Shown one piece after another: positions 1 through 11,960 of a stretch of 64,000 nt of DNA. The notes under the pieces were generated by a model that did not search any database, had not been told where the DNA came from, and saw only the letters and a program-made list of their open reading frames with translations. Numbering within the stretch: position 1 is the first letter of the stretch; every line of letters begins with the position of its first letter. A program made the position numbers and the translations under genes. This stretch comes from Paralithodes platypus (taxonomy: Eukaryota; Arthropoda; Malacostraca; Decapoda; Lithodidae), in the NCBI GenBank assembly GCA_032716605.1, contig CM064572.1:42855897-42919896 (forward strand). Direction: 5' to 3'.

Positions 1-94
1 CTAACCAAAGACAATTTATTATATTTTATGTACCTTATTTTTTTTGTTCTTAAATACGCAGTGATAGCCTAACTGAAAAAAAAAATAATAATTG
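1..94. repeat. Flanking minisatellite remnant left of the BEL element
   Basis: The words AATACGCAGTGATAG and AACTGAAAA at positions 53-80 recur just beyond the other end of the BEL element (from 8859). This suggests that the retrotransposon landed in a short AT-rich tandem repeat. No exact 5-bp target duplication is visible at the two outer edges. Confidence 0.6.
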
Positions 95-1378
95 TGGGGG
101 ATAATATGGCCAAAAGTTATCTCTTACCACATCAATCAAAAAAGAAAATAAATAAAAATAAAGTATGAGATACCCTACCTTATGGCATGAACTATAGGAG
201 CAGATGAGGGTTGTTTAGTAGCCTAGTCTTACCCACGATAGCCTATCTCTCAGGATACCCTAACTAAACATTGTATAAATGGCCATGTATATCAATGACT
301 TAGCTATAACTAGGGTCCTGGTGTAGCTCAGAGGATTCCGGCTTTGGTAGCTAAGGGTTAAAGGGTCAGGACTCCGGGCCGGGCACGGGGGGTGTAGTGG
401 AAGAGATCACGGGACACGTCCTGTTTGTTTAAAGGTTCAATGGCATCTAATCGGAACTTCAATCTCCAACTCTAAACCCTTTATTGGCGGCGCGCAACTT
501 ATGTCGTGTGAAAGAAATTTGGACTAAGTGGCGGTTCACAACTTATGTCGTGTGCCATTTTCATCACGTAATGTTGCAGAGAGAGAGAGCTGATCGGTGT
601 GAGGAGCGTAGTAAGGCTATGACCGTCGCACACCACAGCGGTGGGCCAACTGAAGTGAAAACCACCCTCCCTTCCCCCCTAACACTCACTACACAGGGAA
701 TTATGTAGGGGAAGTACCTAATTACATGGTTTTTCCACTCGTGTTGCGAGATCGTTGCAAGAAAACTAGCGGTCGTACAAGGATGGTTGGGGTGTCATTG
801 GAAAGCTCTGTTTATGCCCTTTCAGGGATAGATACTTGTTTTACGCTCTGGATCTTATTTAGGCATGAAAATTATCACGTAAACAACCCTATTTAGGGTA
901 AAAACACCCCGCTGGGCGGTACATATAAATTACCGCTTGGCCGCTCGTTAGGTGTTAAATAAACTATATACTAATTCGTTACCAAGGGTTCATTCCCTCT
1001 TCACTTTATCATAGAATAAAAATAAGCATTTAATTATATCAATGCTAATATAAATATTGTTTCACAATGATTTAGTAAACATAATATCCAGGGGTTGAGA
1101 TTCCCACTACAAATTGTGGATCGCACCTGCGAGCGTGGGAATTTCAAAACTGATACCGGATTCAGTACCTCTAAATCTAATCATACAAGGTTTTATAACT
1201 AAATTAACTTGGTCAAGGTAATCTTATACAGTTCTAAATTACTTAATATTAATTATCCTTCACAATATTTACAATCACCAGGATCTGGTAAGAAATGATT
1301 CACTCTAATGAGGTTACCCTATTGGAAGGCTGTTGCCAACACTTCCAAGATACCAGTGTAGTCAATCTATTTCTCACA
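95..1378 (-). repeat. 3' LTR of the BEL/Pao element
   Basis: It is the same length as 7554-8837 and nearly identical outside the inserted MITE. On the minus strand it begins TGTGAGAAATA and ends CCCCCA, giving the expected TG...CA. The coding strand ends just to its right, at about 1421. It contains a P-family MITE at 477-954 inserted in the TTAA nearest the word AATAAACTATATAC. Confidence 0.9.
477..954 (+). mobile_element. P-family MITE (TTAA type, piggyBac-like) in the left LTR
   Basis: It is a non-coding 478-bp element. The left end reads CCCTTTATTGGCGGC and the inverted right end CACCTAACGAGCGGCC, forming imperfect terminal inverted repeats. The target duplication is TTAA on the right (955-958) and TAAA on the left (473-476), one substitution away. 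A TTAA target with ends beginning CCCTT or CACCTT fits piggyBac-type elements. Other copies lie at 7892-8366, 49322-49807 and 59192-59671. Short frames shared between copies look incidental. Confidence 0.8.
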
Positions 1379-1420
1379 GATTGGGTCCCGGCGAAGTATG
1401 ATGTGTCGCATCATGTTATA

Positions 1421-4400
1421 TTACCTGCGGGGTTGCTGTTCTTCCTCCGGTGGGATGGTGAGCTCCATATGAATGAGCCAATCAACCGTTCGGAGAGTTG
1501 TTTGTCCTCGAGATAAAACTTTAACTGTTCTGATAACTCCTTCGGGATCAGGATAGACTTCTAGGATCTTTGCCAAGGGCCATTTGGAGTGAGGTTGGTC
1601 CAACTTCAATAAGACTATATCTCCCTTCTCAGGTTTGTGACGGTTACTAGCAGAATTCGCACCATAATACCTCTCCATAAGCTTAAGATATATTCTGATG
1701 CCCTCTGCTGGTTCCAGGCATCCAGTATCTTGCAGAGTTTATGGTAGCTTCGTCGTAAGTGTGCGTCTGCTTCATTAACGGTGGGATCTACTAATTCCTC
1801 TGTCATGTCCAAACGGGGTACTGGATCTAGTCGTCTACCATATAACAAATGAGCCGGAGTTAAGGTTTCAATTTCGAAATTGGAGTCGTCTTGATATGTT
1901 AGTGGCCTATTGTTGACTCTTGTTTCTATCTCTGTGACAACAGTTCTTCACTCATCCAAGGTGACTCTTGACTTGTGAAGAACCTTTTTCAGGCACGATT
2001 TCACGATGCCTATCATTCTCTCTGTAAATCCATTTTGCCAAGGGGCTCTGGGAGTTGTGAATGACCAATAACAATTTCTAGAATCTAGCATGTGCTGTAC
2101 TGCGTTGCTCTTAAATAATTCTGAAACTAGCGGGGATGCGCCCACAATGTTTGTCCCATTGTCACTAATCAAACGTCTGGGACAACTTCGCTGAGCGGCA
2201 AATCTTCTGAACAAATTTATAAAGGTTTCAGAGCTCATGTCCTCCGCTATCTCCAAATGTATCGCCCGAGTGCTGGTACAGGTGAATAGACATATGTATA
2301 CCTTCTTGGGCGGTCCATCATCTCCTGTGAGAGTGATGGCACCAGTATAATCTATACCTGTTACCTCAAACGGTTTTCTTTGGTGAATGCGGTCTGGCGG
2401 GAGAGCTGGTGGACCAGGGTAAGGAATAGCTATAGCTGTATACCTCTTGCAAATAATGCAATTCTTGATACAGCGTTTAACAGCTAGTCGTCCCTGGGGA
2501 AACCAATAATTTTGCCGCATATAGGCTAGAGTGTCTGCTACCCCACCTTGTTTAGTGGTTTCATGCGCCTTTAAAACCATCAATTTGGTGAGGTCACAAT
2601 CCTTGGGCAATAGGATCGGATGCCGAGTTTTGAGGGGTAGATCAGCATTACCAATACGATCTCGACAACATATTAATTCTTGATTGAGTAGGTACAGCCT
2701 AAGATCCTTCATTCTTTTGGTTGGCTTGGGATTGGGTTTACGTAGCTGTGTTAATTCCTCCTCATACTTTTCAGCTTGTATCCTTTTGATCCAGTAGGTA
2801 AGTGTGTCTAATTCCTCCATCTTTACCTTCTTGCTCAGGAACTTAAACACAAAATTAGTTACAGTTAATAGTTTGTCCAAATTGGAGAACTTGTTGATGT
2901 CAATCACTGAAGGCTCTGGGATAATTATTGGGTCCATATGAACTTGATCATCATTAACCTTCTGGTATGATTTTTGTTCTGGCCAATCACTCTGACGTAG
3001 CCAAACTGGACCCTGAAACCACAGAGTTTCGTTAATCAGTTTCTTGACACTTACACCTCGGCTCACCAAGTCAGCCGGATTATTGTTGGACTTAACATGC
3101 ATGAATGTATAGTTCATTTGCAGTTCATTTATTTTGTGTACTCTGTTACGCACATAAACTATGTGACTATCATCCTTAGCTATCCAGTGCAAACATATCT
3201 CACTATCTGTCCATATATATGTCTCACCTATAAAGGGAAACATATCATTCAAATAAGTAGCCAGCCTAGTTCCCAATTCAACAGCGGTCAGCTCCAACTG
3301 TGGAAGGGTACGTTGTTTTAATGGTGCTACTCGGGATTTGGACATAATCAAAGTAGATCGGACTTCAGTGACACAATTAGCTACTGCACCATACCCCTTA
3401 GATGAGGCATCACAAAATATGTGCATTTGAGCACACCCATTATCAGAGGTAGGATCACATCTAGGAAGCTTGACTGATGACACCTTTTCATATTCCACCT
3501 ACAATTTGTTTCACTCTTCTGTATCCCAACTCAGTGCTTCTCTCCAGGCTTCCTGAACTAAAATCTTCCCTTTAATTGATAAGGGACTAAATATGCCTAA
3601 TGGGTCGAACATCATAGAGACCTGACTTAAGAGCGTGCGTTTTGTGAGTTTTACATCGGAAAACTTGAGGGGCTTTAGAGACATCTCATCAGTAGTCGTT
3701 TTCCACTGTAATTCTAGTACTGGTTGACATTCTGGTATTTGGTAGTCACGATAGTCTCCTCTTATCTGGTCCAAAAGAATATGAGAGTTTGAATTCCAAC
3801 TTTGTAGTGGCATATTGGCTTTATTACATTCTTGCCTTGCCAAATTGTAGATTTCAATCACCTCTTCTCCACTGTCGGCAACGCCCTGAAGATTATCCAT
3901 GTAAAACAGTTGACCCATTTCCGGTTTCTCTATCTTCTGGCACAACAAGAAAGAACTAGAGCAGGAACCAAATAACACTGACCGAAAGCGGTATTCTTTT
4001 ATCCGCCCACCAGGCTGAAAAGGATCTTCAGGCCAAAGGAACTTTGTGAATTTGCGGTCCTGCTCCTTTAACCATATTCTCAAAAAGGCTTTGGAGATAT
4101 CTGCCACAAACCCAAATCTCTTCGTCCTGAATTTTAATAGTACGTCACCCAGTATTTCAGTCAGATTTGGTCCTACATAGAGTCAATCGTTTAGACTTGC
4201 TTCATTCTTCGCTGCTCGAGAACTGCAGTTAAATACCACTCTGATGGGGGTAGTACTGAAGTCCTTACTTACAGCATGATGAGGAAGGTAATGACCCTCT
4301 TTATGGTTTATTTCACCTGGGACCTCCTCAATAAAGTCATTTTCCAACTGTTCTTGAATTATTTTATGATAAGTTTCCAGTCGTTCAGGATGTTGACGCA

Positions 4401-4581
4401 ACCTCTCCACCATTTTATTTAATTGACATCTTGAACTCTGGTAGTTAGTTGGTAATTCAGTGGCGTTTATCTTCCATGGAAGTCCTACCCAGTACTGGCG
4501 ATCCTTATACTCAACTGTGTCTAGGTAGTGGTTATATGTTAAGATGTCTTCAGGGGTGGGAAGATCTGCTTCTAAACCCAC
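1421..4581 (-). pseudogene. pol: BEL/Pao pol: reverse transcriptase, RNase H, integrase, DUF5641-like tail (broken)
   Basis: One frame runs from 4581 to about 1700. It is cut by an in-frame TGA at 4180-4182, a TGA and a TAG close together between 3498 and 3511, and a TGA at 1945-1947. A frameshift near 1680-1700 then moves the tail into another frame (1421-1678). RT shows FVADISKAF and a YMDN box; RNase H shows CDASSKGYGA and ELTAVELG. An H...H...CIICKR zinc-binding region precedes an integrase core with GIDYTG, SDNGTN and NGFTERMIG, so all three acidic residues are present. The tail has the WPLAKILEVYPDPEG signature of DUF5641. The encoded enzyme would copy the element RNA and integrate it; this copy cannot do so. 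Confidence 0.92.
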
Positions 4582-6623
4582 AGTGTCCAGTTACCAAAGT
4601 TCCCTAGTTGTGATGGAATTAATTCTGCACCAATTCTAGCCACCACTAGAGATTGTGCAGGAGTCACAAAAACTGGATCCATCCGGTTGTCTGATTCACT
4701 TGGGCCGCATGTGGGTAGAGATCCCATTATTATGTATCCACCTGATGAAGAAATTAGCTGTATACCGTGTTTTCGAGCCATTTTTCGCAAGAAGCGCCCA
4801 CAATAGTCGGAGCCGATGATCAGTTGAATTGGACCTACTACGTCAGACTCTATATTACGGTCTGCTAGTTGGACACCACTCTTTGTTAAGAAGTCAGATG
4901 CTTCCTTTAAACCTTTATTTACCACAGAAGTGTTCATGTCTTCCTTAACCACCGCAGTCACCTTACATTTGTATTTGCCTAATCTAATCAGGGGTTTAAC
5001 CACGTCAAATGTTTGCGTTTCCTTATTTGACAAGAATCCAGTTATTGCCATGTTCACTCTCCCCACTGTTGGCAAATTCATGGCTCTGACAACATCTCCG
5101 GCAATGAAGGTCTTTTTCGCTCCAGTATCAAAGAGTGCTTTGACTGGCATAACCTTCTTTCCTCTGATCAGTTGAACCTCGGCTGTAGGAGTAGCGGCCG
5201 GCGTATGCATTGGGTTTCCTGTGGTCAGGGTTATATTCACACTTGTAGTTTTGGGTTGTACTTCACTGGTCTTGGGGCACAACGCTGTATGATGTACACC
5301 AGTCTTGCACCGAAAACATATATTTAATTTAGTAGCACATTCCTCAGTAGAATGTCTTGAGCTAAGGCAAAAAAGACACTTACCTAGTTCAATGAGTCGT
5401 GGAAGTCTAGCCTTAAGATCTGGGTAAGTCCTACAATACACTGTGGAATGTTGTTCTGAACATAACATACACACCTTCCGGGTTTCTTGTTTTACCACTG
5501 GTGTGGGCTTAATATCTCTGGTTACTTCCTGGGTCACTGGAGAATTGAGACGTGAATTTTTTCTCTCCCAAACACCATTTGTTTTTAATACTGTACTAGT
5601 TTGATTATTCTGTTGGACGGACGTCACATAGGTACCAACCTCTTCCTTCTTGAACGGTTTTGCTTTTTCCTTAGTCCCTGTTGTAGACGCTTTTGTATAT
5701 TTAACCTTGTTGTTTCCTTCCTTGATACCGGTATCCTTCTTTGAAACCTGCATGTGTTTGCACAGCTCTCTTAAGCCCTTTTCTATCTCTTGATACATGA
5801 AGTAGTTCTTCTTATACCTGTGGTACAATTCATCACAGGTTTTCTGAGAGAGCTTTTGTTGTACAATGTGGTTCAGGAGCCAAGAACCTAAGTCAAGATC
5901 TTTCTGGGTACTAAGTTATTTTAAAACACAATTCAAGCTGATCCGGAATGATTGAAGATCCTAGTACGTATGCATGGGTTCTGATAAATCCAGCAATTTG
6001 TAAACTAGGCGCTGTAGAGTCGATTCCGTATCTTCAAAATTGTCCTTGAGTACTTGTAGAGCTGCTGTATAATTGGCATCTGTTATGGGAAGTTCCTTAA
6101 TAAGATCCAATGCAAAACCCTTAAGTTGACCTAACAAGTATGAAAATGTATTTGCTTCAGAAATATCTGACCTGTCATGAACTAAACCCTTAAATTTATC
6201 CCAAAAGGTATTCCAATCAGATTGCCCATCAAATTCAGGTAAGGTTATAGGTGGCAACTTAAAGCTTTGTTGTCCCGGAGCCGCAATACCATTACTGGTA
6301 CCATTACTCCCTGTCCCGGTAACTGTCTCTGTCGCCAAGGATTCGAACCCGGCTAGTTGATCAAAATAATTTTCACGGGCATCTGCATAGGCTTGCTGTA
6401 TTTCCTCAAACTTTTCCGGTTGCCCGTGTTTGATGTAAAAATCCTCCAATTTATTGAAAAACTCTTCATAATTACACCACCGGGTTTTATGATCTTGGAT
6501 TTGAGACTTTAACAGCTCCCTTGGACAGGGTTCACGTCTTTTTACCTCCTGGCAATTATTTAATGCTCTAGTTACCCAGCCTAATTTCCCCACCATAGAT
6601 TTTCTCAAAAGTGTATCAGTCAT
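4572..6623 (-). pseudogene. gag: BEL/Pao gag and protease (broken)
   Basis: It starts at an ATG at 6623. Codons 1-220 (6623-5961) contain a DUF1759-type gag core, recognisable from LPEFDGQSDWNTFWDKF. Two in-frame stops (TAG, TAA) lie between 5960 and 5829, after which the same frame stays open from 5828 to 4572. That part carries three zinc-knuckle-like boxes (CMLCSEQH..., CLFCLSSRHSTEEC, CFRCKTGVHHTALC). It then carries an aspartic protease active site, ALFDTGAKKTFI. The end overlaps the pol frame by 10 bp near 4572-4581. A one-base change there would join the frames, so this is probably decay rather than a programmed shift. Confidence 0.9.
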
Positions 6624-6769
6624 TTTGGAAAATGGGTATTTATTTTCAAAACTATTATTAATGTTTATACTGAAGTCAAATTTTCAACAATCAAATTTAC
6701 ATTTAGATATAGCCTAACTCATACTTAATTTAGCTGTTAATCTTTAGCATTATACGCGTACCATTATTT

Positions 6770-7295
6770 GCTACAAATTCAGATGAATAATTAGTTGAAA
6801 ATCATTAAGTCCACAATATCATTTACCTAATAGTGGGAACCCACGCTAGTAGGGGGAGGGATTATATTTACTATTGAATTAAATTTTGTATATGCTCCGT
6901 CCCGAGCATTTAGCTGGTCTACTTGGTCTTTCAGACACTGGTGACATTAAGGACAGAAACATAAATATGGCCTAAATTATCAAATAATAGGGAGAATTTA
7001 GGTACCAGAATGAAGCTCAAGCTGTAAATTTGTAGTTAATCATTAATTTCTTATCCCAGATGTTAGTGGGTACCTGTGGTAGTAGCATTTTCTAAGGGGG
7101 GGGGGGAGGAGAACACATTTATTATTTATTAAATTTGGTGTATGCTCCATCCCGAGCATTTTAGCTGGTCTACCTGGTCTTTCAGACGCGAGTGACATTA
7201 ACGACGGAGACATAAAATGGCCTAAAAAAGCAAAATATGGGGAAATTTTATTAGGAACTGCAACGAAGCTCAAGCTCCGAGTTTCACAAACGCCA
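6770..7295 (-). repeat. Tandem duplication in the BEL untranslated leader
   Basis: Two diverged copies of roughly 250 bp lie side by side between gag and the 5' LTR. Shared words are TATGCTCC, CCCGAGCATTT, TGGTCTTTCAGAC and GAAGCTCAAGCT (about 6890-7025 and 7140-7280). A run of G follows 7097. The leader has no convincing ORF. Confidence 0.75.
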
Positions 7296-7530
7296 GACCC
7301 TCCTACCAGTCCTCTACCACAGGATTTAAACACCATGCTATCTTATCTTTTTTAATAATTGATATGCGACTCACCCACGGCCCTTGCCTCACAGTTAGGG
7401 ACCTCATAAGGCGCGGGATGAAACTATGTTCCACAAAAACGTCCTTAAACATTACCGGCACAGAAGTAGGGACTCTAACTGTTAATAAAACTGGACCTAA
7501 CTCGACCCTTAGTCTACACACCGATCAGGA

Positions 7531-7548
7531 TCCTCACTCGGGGCACCA
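7531..7548 (-). promoter_or_regulatory. Primer binding site of the BEL element
   Basis: On the minus strand TGGTGCCCCGAGTGAGGA starts five bases inside the 5' LTR edge. It would pair with a tRNA 3' end of the form TCCTCACTCGGGGCACCA. The position and leading TGG are as expected for a minus-strand priming site; the tRNA species was not identified. Confidence 0.75.
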
Positions 7549-7553
7549 AAATA

Positions 7554-8837
7554 GGGGGGATAATATGGCCAAAAGTTATCTCTTACCACACCAATCAAAA
7601 TAGAAAATAAATAAAAATAATGTATGAGATAGCCTACCTTATGGCATGAACTATAGGAGCAGATGAGGGTTGTTTAGTAGCCTAGTCTTACCCACGATAG
7701 CCTATCTCTCAGGATACCCTAACTAAACATTGTATAAATGGCCATGTATATCAATGACTTAGCTATAACTAGGGTCCTGGTGTAGTTCAGAGGATTCCGG
7801 CTTCGGTAGCTAGGGGTTAAAGGGTCAGGACTCCGGGCCGGGCGCGGGGAGTATGGTGGAAGAGATCACGGGACACGTCCTGTTTGTTTAACCCTTAACT
7901 AGCGGCGCGCAACTTATGTCGAGTGAAATAAATATGGACTATGTGGCGGTGCACAACTTATGTCGACCGCCATTTTCAGCACGTAATGTTGCTGAGAGAG
8001 AGAGCTGAGCGGTGGGAGGAGCGTAGCAACCCTATGACCGTTCCCCACCACCGCGGTGGACCAACTGTATCCCACCTTCTTCCCCCCTCTCACACTTGCT
8101 ACACAGGGATTATGCAAGGAAATTACTTAATTATAGGGTTTTTGCACTCGTGTTGCAGGATCGTTGCAAGAGAACCAGTGGTCGTACAAGGATGGTTCGG
8201 GTGTCATTGGAAAGCTCTGTTTACGCCCTTTCAGGGATAGATACTTGTTTTATGCTCTGGGTCTTATTTAGGCATGAAAATGATCACGTAAACAACCCTA
8301 TTTAGGGTAAAAAAAAAAACGCTGGGCGCTACGGTCAAATAGACCACCTAGCCCGCTAAATAAGGGTTAAAGGTTCAATGGCATCTAATCGGAAATTCAA
8401 TTTCCGACTCTTAAATAAACTATATACTAATTCGTTACCAAGGGTTCATTCCCTCTTCACTTTATCATAGAATAAAAATAAGTATTTAATTATATCAATA
8501 CTAATATAAATATTGTTTCACAATGATTTAGTAAACATAATATCCAGGGGTTGAGATTACCACTACAAATTGTGGATCGCGCCTGCGAGCGTGGGAATTT
8601 CAAAACTGATACCGGATACAGTACCTCTAAATCTAATCATACAAGGTTTTATAACTAAATTAACTTGGTCAAGGTAATCTTATACAGTTCTAAATTACTT
8701 AATATTAATTATCCTTTACAATATTTACAATCACCAGGATCTGGTAAGAAATTGTTCACTCTAAGGAGGTTACCCTATTAGAAGGCTGTTGCCAACACCA
8801 CTACCAAGAAACCAGTGTAGTCAATTTATTTCTCACA
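7554..8837 (-). repeat. 5' LTR of the BEL/Pao element
   Basis: This is the partner of 95-1378 and also 1284 bp. It carries its own P-family MITE (7892-8366), but in the upstream TTAA (7888-7891), about 60 bp from the site used in the other LTR. The sequence between the two sites (AAAGGTTCAATGGCATC...) lies left of the MITE in one LTR and right of it in the other. Confidence 0.9.
7892..8366 (+). mobile_element. P-family MITE in the right LTR
   Basis: This is a 475-bp copy with clean ends. TTAA at 7888-7891 is followed by CCCTTAACTAGCGGC, and the right end GCCCGCTAAATAAGGG is followed by TTAA at 8367-8370. The terminal inverted repeat and the target duplication are intact. No transposase is encoded. 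Confidence 0.85.
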
Positions 8838-9075
8838 GAAATGAAAAAAAATGGAAATACGCAGTGATAGTATAACTGAAAACAAAACACAATTTAATAC
8901 GCAGAAATAGACCACCAGGAGTGATGGCGTAACCGAAAACAAAAAATTTGAAATGCGCAGAAAATGGCCACCAGCGTTGAATAGCCTAACCAAAAATAAT
9001 AACATTGAAATATGCAGAAATATGCTACCAGGTGTGATAACCTAACCTAAAAAAAAAATATATATATATATATAT
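8838..9075. repeat. Diverged ~52-bp minisatellite, then (TA)n
   Basis: Four loosely conserved units each contain a word like AATACGCAGAAATA followed by ACCAG, GTGATGG and TAACCGAAAACAAA. The last unit passes into an alternating TA tract near 9058-9074. The repeat resumes the sequence seen left of the BEL element. Confidence 0.65.
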
Positions 9076-9308
9076 CGGAATGTGTAACTAAATATACAAT
9101 TCATCAAATAGAGATTATATGAAATAAGAAGTATTACTGCATACAAGGGGTTAATATACTATATGTATCAACAGATGGCACTGGTGTCATTGTAGGCTAG
9201 GCCTAGACAAGCAGGATGCTTTTTATATAAACAAAGTTTATCAGTCAAAGGTTACTACAAGATCATGCAAGCACCAACTAAAATTACAGAGATATATAGC
9301 TAGAGTAG

Positions 9309-10655
9309 GGATACAGTACGTTTCGTCACCAACCCGTTTCGTCACCACCTCTCAGACCTGTTTCGTAACCGCGATCTCGGACGTTTCGCCACCATAATGA
9401 GCCACTACCATTTCAAGGGCATTGAACCTTGATTTAAGTATTTATGGTTATAATTGTGATGAAAACTTAATGATTGGTTGCCTATTTGTATTATGGGACG
9501 GTAGATATGTATATGATATGGTTTTGTTAGATTCTGATATCGTTTGTCAGAAGGTTGTCTTATATATAATACGATACTCACTCGCTGTCTCTTAATAGAC
9601 GCTACCAACAATTCAACCAGATCCACTTTTTCGTGTACGGTAGTAAAGTAGGCTTAAGCGACCAAGAATCGAAATCGGTCTTCTCGTTCATCAGGCATAC
9701 ATTTCCACACTAATTACATCTCTAAAATATGTTAGTGTTCTCTATAATCATGTGTTGTGCATATTATAATATGTAGCCTACCTGTTATGCCACGCTTTAG
9801 AGGAGCGAGGTATATATTCTGGTTACACTTCCCAGCTCTGGGAGTTGTGCAGTAATCGTCTAACTTAGGCTACTCTCGACTGGGAGAGGACTGACCTTAA
9901 CTCTATCTACATCAAACAGATGATATACAATGCACAGAAACACGATGGTAGGTACAATGGTTTTTATTCACAACACTTGGATAGGCACACAGACATATAA
10001 ATTATACAGAGGGTTGTTCAGCGGGACACTCGTACACAGGATAAATTAGATAAAATCAAGAGGCGGAATAAACCTCTAACAAACAATCGTCCTTAAAGTA
10101 CGGTAAATGGGTTAGCTTGAACACGTGGTCTAATTAGTTTATAAGAACACAGGATGATTGTAACTGGTAAATAAACGAGGAAATGGTAGATTCCCAAAAT
10201 AATAAATACAAAGAGTTCGAATGACAAGGAACTCTAAAGCATAAATGCAACTCTTAACTCTGGAATTAAATACACTATAATGCCTAAGTCTCAATGATAT
10301 GATATGCGTAAACCCAGATATGCGGCAGGAACTCTCGGTTGACGTGTAGAGTGCATGTTAAAATAAAGTGGCAATATTGTATCTACATTTCCTCTTCAGG
10401 GGGTCATGGGAGCCCGGGCCCGAGGAAGTATCTATATATTTCGCTACATTCCGGTCTTGTTCATACTTTAGTGACATCCTGGGCAAGAATATACATTGGA
10501 GTGGTTTATGAGTTTCGAACCAAGCTGCAAATAATGCCTTTTAGACTATTAAAGATAGTGGTGACGAAACAGGTCTGAATTTTGGTGACAAAACGGGTTT
10601 TTAGGGACGAACCGGGAAGTGACGAAACGGAATGGTGACGAAACGTCCATACCCC
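9309..10655. mobile_element. M1: non-autonomous inverted-repeat DNA element with iterated ends
   Basis: The left end contains four spaced copies of a motif close to CGTTTCGTCACC (9319-9395), and the right end contains the inverted set (10560-10645). Both ends also share CAGACCTGTTTCG in inverted orientation. The nine bases CTAGAGTAG occur immediately outside both ends (9300-9308 and 10656-10664), a convincing target duplication. The 1.35-kb interior has no credible ORF. A 9-bp duplication suggests a Mutator-type relative, but no transposase is present to confirm this. Confidence 0.78.
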
Positions 10656-10665
10656 CTAGAGTAGG

Positions 10666-10964
10666 ATACTGAATACAATCACTAATGGAGTTAATTTATA
10701 TCAAACAAAATAAGGTATGTTTACAAGTTTTGTTGTCGTCTGCTGCCTCACAAACTATAGGAATTGTTTTGAAATAAACAGAAGTATATCAGTCAAAAAT
10801 ACTACACTACCACACTACCATGCAAGCAAATACAACTACTAAAACATATACAACACTAAATACAATTAAGGCTGAAATATAATATGAAGAAAGCAAAAGC
10901 GAAACAAGCTTGTTTACAAGTCGGTGGGTGAGTCGGCGGCGTCGTTAGATGCAAAATATTACAG
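10666..10964. other. Unassigned AT-rich spacer between M1 and M2
   Basis: No ORF, repeat family or RNA gene is recognised in these roughly 300 bases. Confidence 0.5.
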
Positions 10965-11139
10965 AACGTTTCGACGGTGTGCCAGTTCGACGGCGCTAAT
11001 TGGACGGTTCGACGATACCGTCGAAATGTCTATTATTTTTAGTATATTTGTATAGTGCTTTTTTTACTATTTGTTGACTATATAATATTCTTATGTTTAA
11101 TATGTATTAGCTAATAGTAATTATATATTAGGGTGTCTA

Positions 11140-11200
11140 AAAATCTGTGTGTGATAACCCGGGTTCGAATCCTGGTGGATCACATACAAGCTTTCATTAA
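11140..11200 (+). repeat. S-family tRNA-like SINE fragment
   Basis: GGGTTCGAATCCTGG is a typical B box, followed by GGATCACATACAAGC and a T-rich tail. Related fragments are at 12776-12890 (minus), 35405-35503 and 48005-48115. Only the 3' half of a tRNA-like head is present. Confidence 0.55.
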
Positions 11201-11589
11201 TTTCATTGGAGGTGTTTGGTGTTGTGGTGAAGTTAATAAAAAAAATAGGTTTACAGATATATTGAAAAGGGGTACTTTTCATTTCGTAGATAGGCCTATA
11301 ATTATGTTTTCATATAAATTGTCTAAGGTGTTACAATCAGGCTTTTCATTTCGTAGATAGGCCTATATGTTTTCATATAAATTGTCTTATGTTTACAGTT
11401 AATGTTTTTTTTAATAATTTAAGTTCTAAACCCTGAGGGTATGACTACGTAATGTATTTACGTAAATGTTTCGGTTTGAATAAGTTATTAAACGGACAGG
11501 TCTTGCACACTTGCAACAGTTGTTGTCCATTGTCGTTATCATAAATACTTGAAACAATATCCAGCTTATATAGGCTTATACACATACAG

Positions 11590-11680
11590 TGACACACGCG
11601 TCATACGCACAATTTCGAAACGGTTAGTTTTCAAATTGAAAACAAAAATCAATTGTTTTAATCACACACACACATTACAT

Positions 11681-11731
<51 letters not shown>

Positions 11732-11960
11732 ATTTCGAAACAGTTAAGTTTTCAAATTGATATTCATTTGTTCTAATCCAAAACACACACACACACACTG
11801 TATACACATTATTTTGAAACTTTTAAACCTTCCAATTAAGAAATGGTATTGTTCTAATCAAACACACACACAACACACACAATTTCGAATCGGTTAAAAA
11901 CTTTCAAATGAACGCTTCAATGGTCCTAATGTTATACACATAAACATTATAGAATATATG
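11590..11960. repeat. Compound (CA)n / ~75-100-bp repeat inside M2
   Basis: Four diverged units share CACAATTTCGAAAC, TTTCAAATTGA and TTGTTCTAATC and are separated by (CA)n tracts, the longest at about 11684-11730. The short ORF over this region is low-complexity read-through. Confidence 0.75.

Larger units (their letters stand above)
95..8837 (-). mobile_element. Degenerate BEL/Pao LTR retrotransposon
   Basis: Two 1284-bp direct repeats (95-1378 and 7554-8837) bound a minus-strand gag-protease-RT-RNase H-integrase region. A TGG-initial primer binding site lies just inside the right (5') LTR. The order from 5' is a leader with an internal duplication, DUF1759-type gag, zinc knuckles, an aspartic protease DTG, RT, RNase H, an integrase zinc finger and core, and a DUF5641-like tail, which is diagnostic of BEL/Pao. 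The reading frame carries several stops and at least two frameshifts, so this copy is dead. Both LTRs have acquired a MITE since insertion. Confidence 0.93.

Noticed and set aside
1945..4182. TGA recoding in the BEL pol frame (three in-frame TGA)
   Set aside because: A TAG, two gag stops and two frameshifts are also present, so ordinary decay is the simpler reading.
4572..4581. Programmed frameshift between gag-protease and pol
   Set aside because: BEL elements normally use one frame, this copy has many other lesions, and no slippery site stands out.
7941..8240. Possible small protein conserved between P MITE copies (484-708, 7941-8240)
   Set aside because: The frames differ in length and are not kept in the copies at 49322 and 59192.
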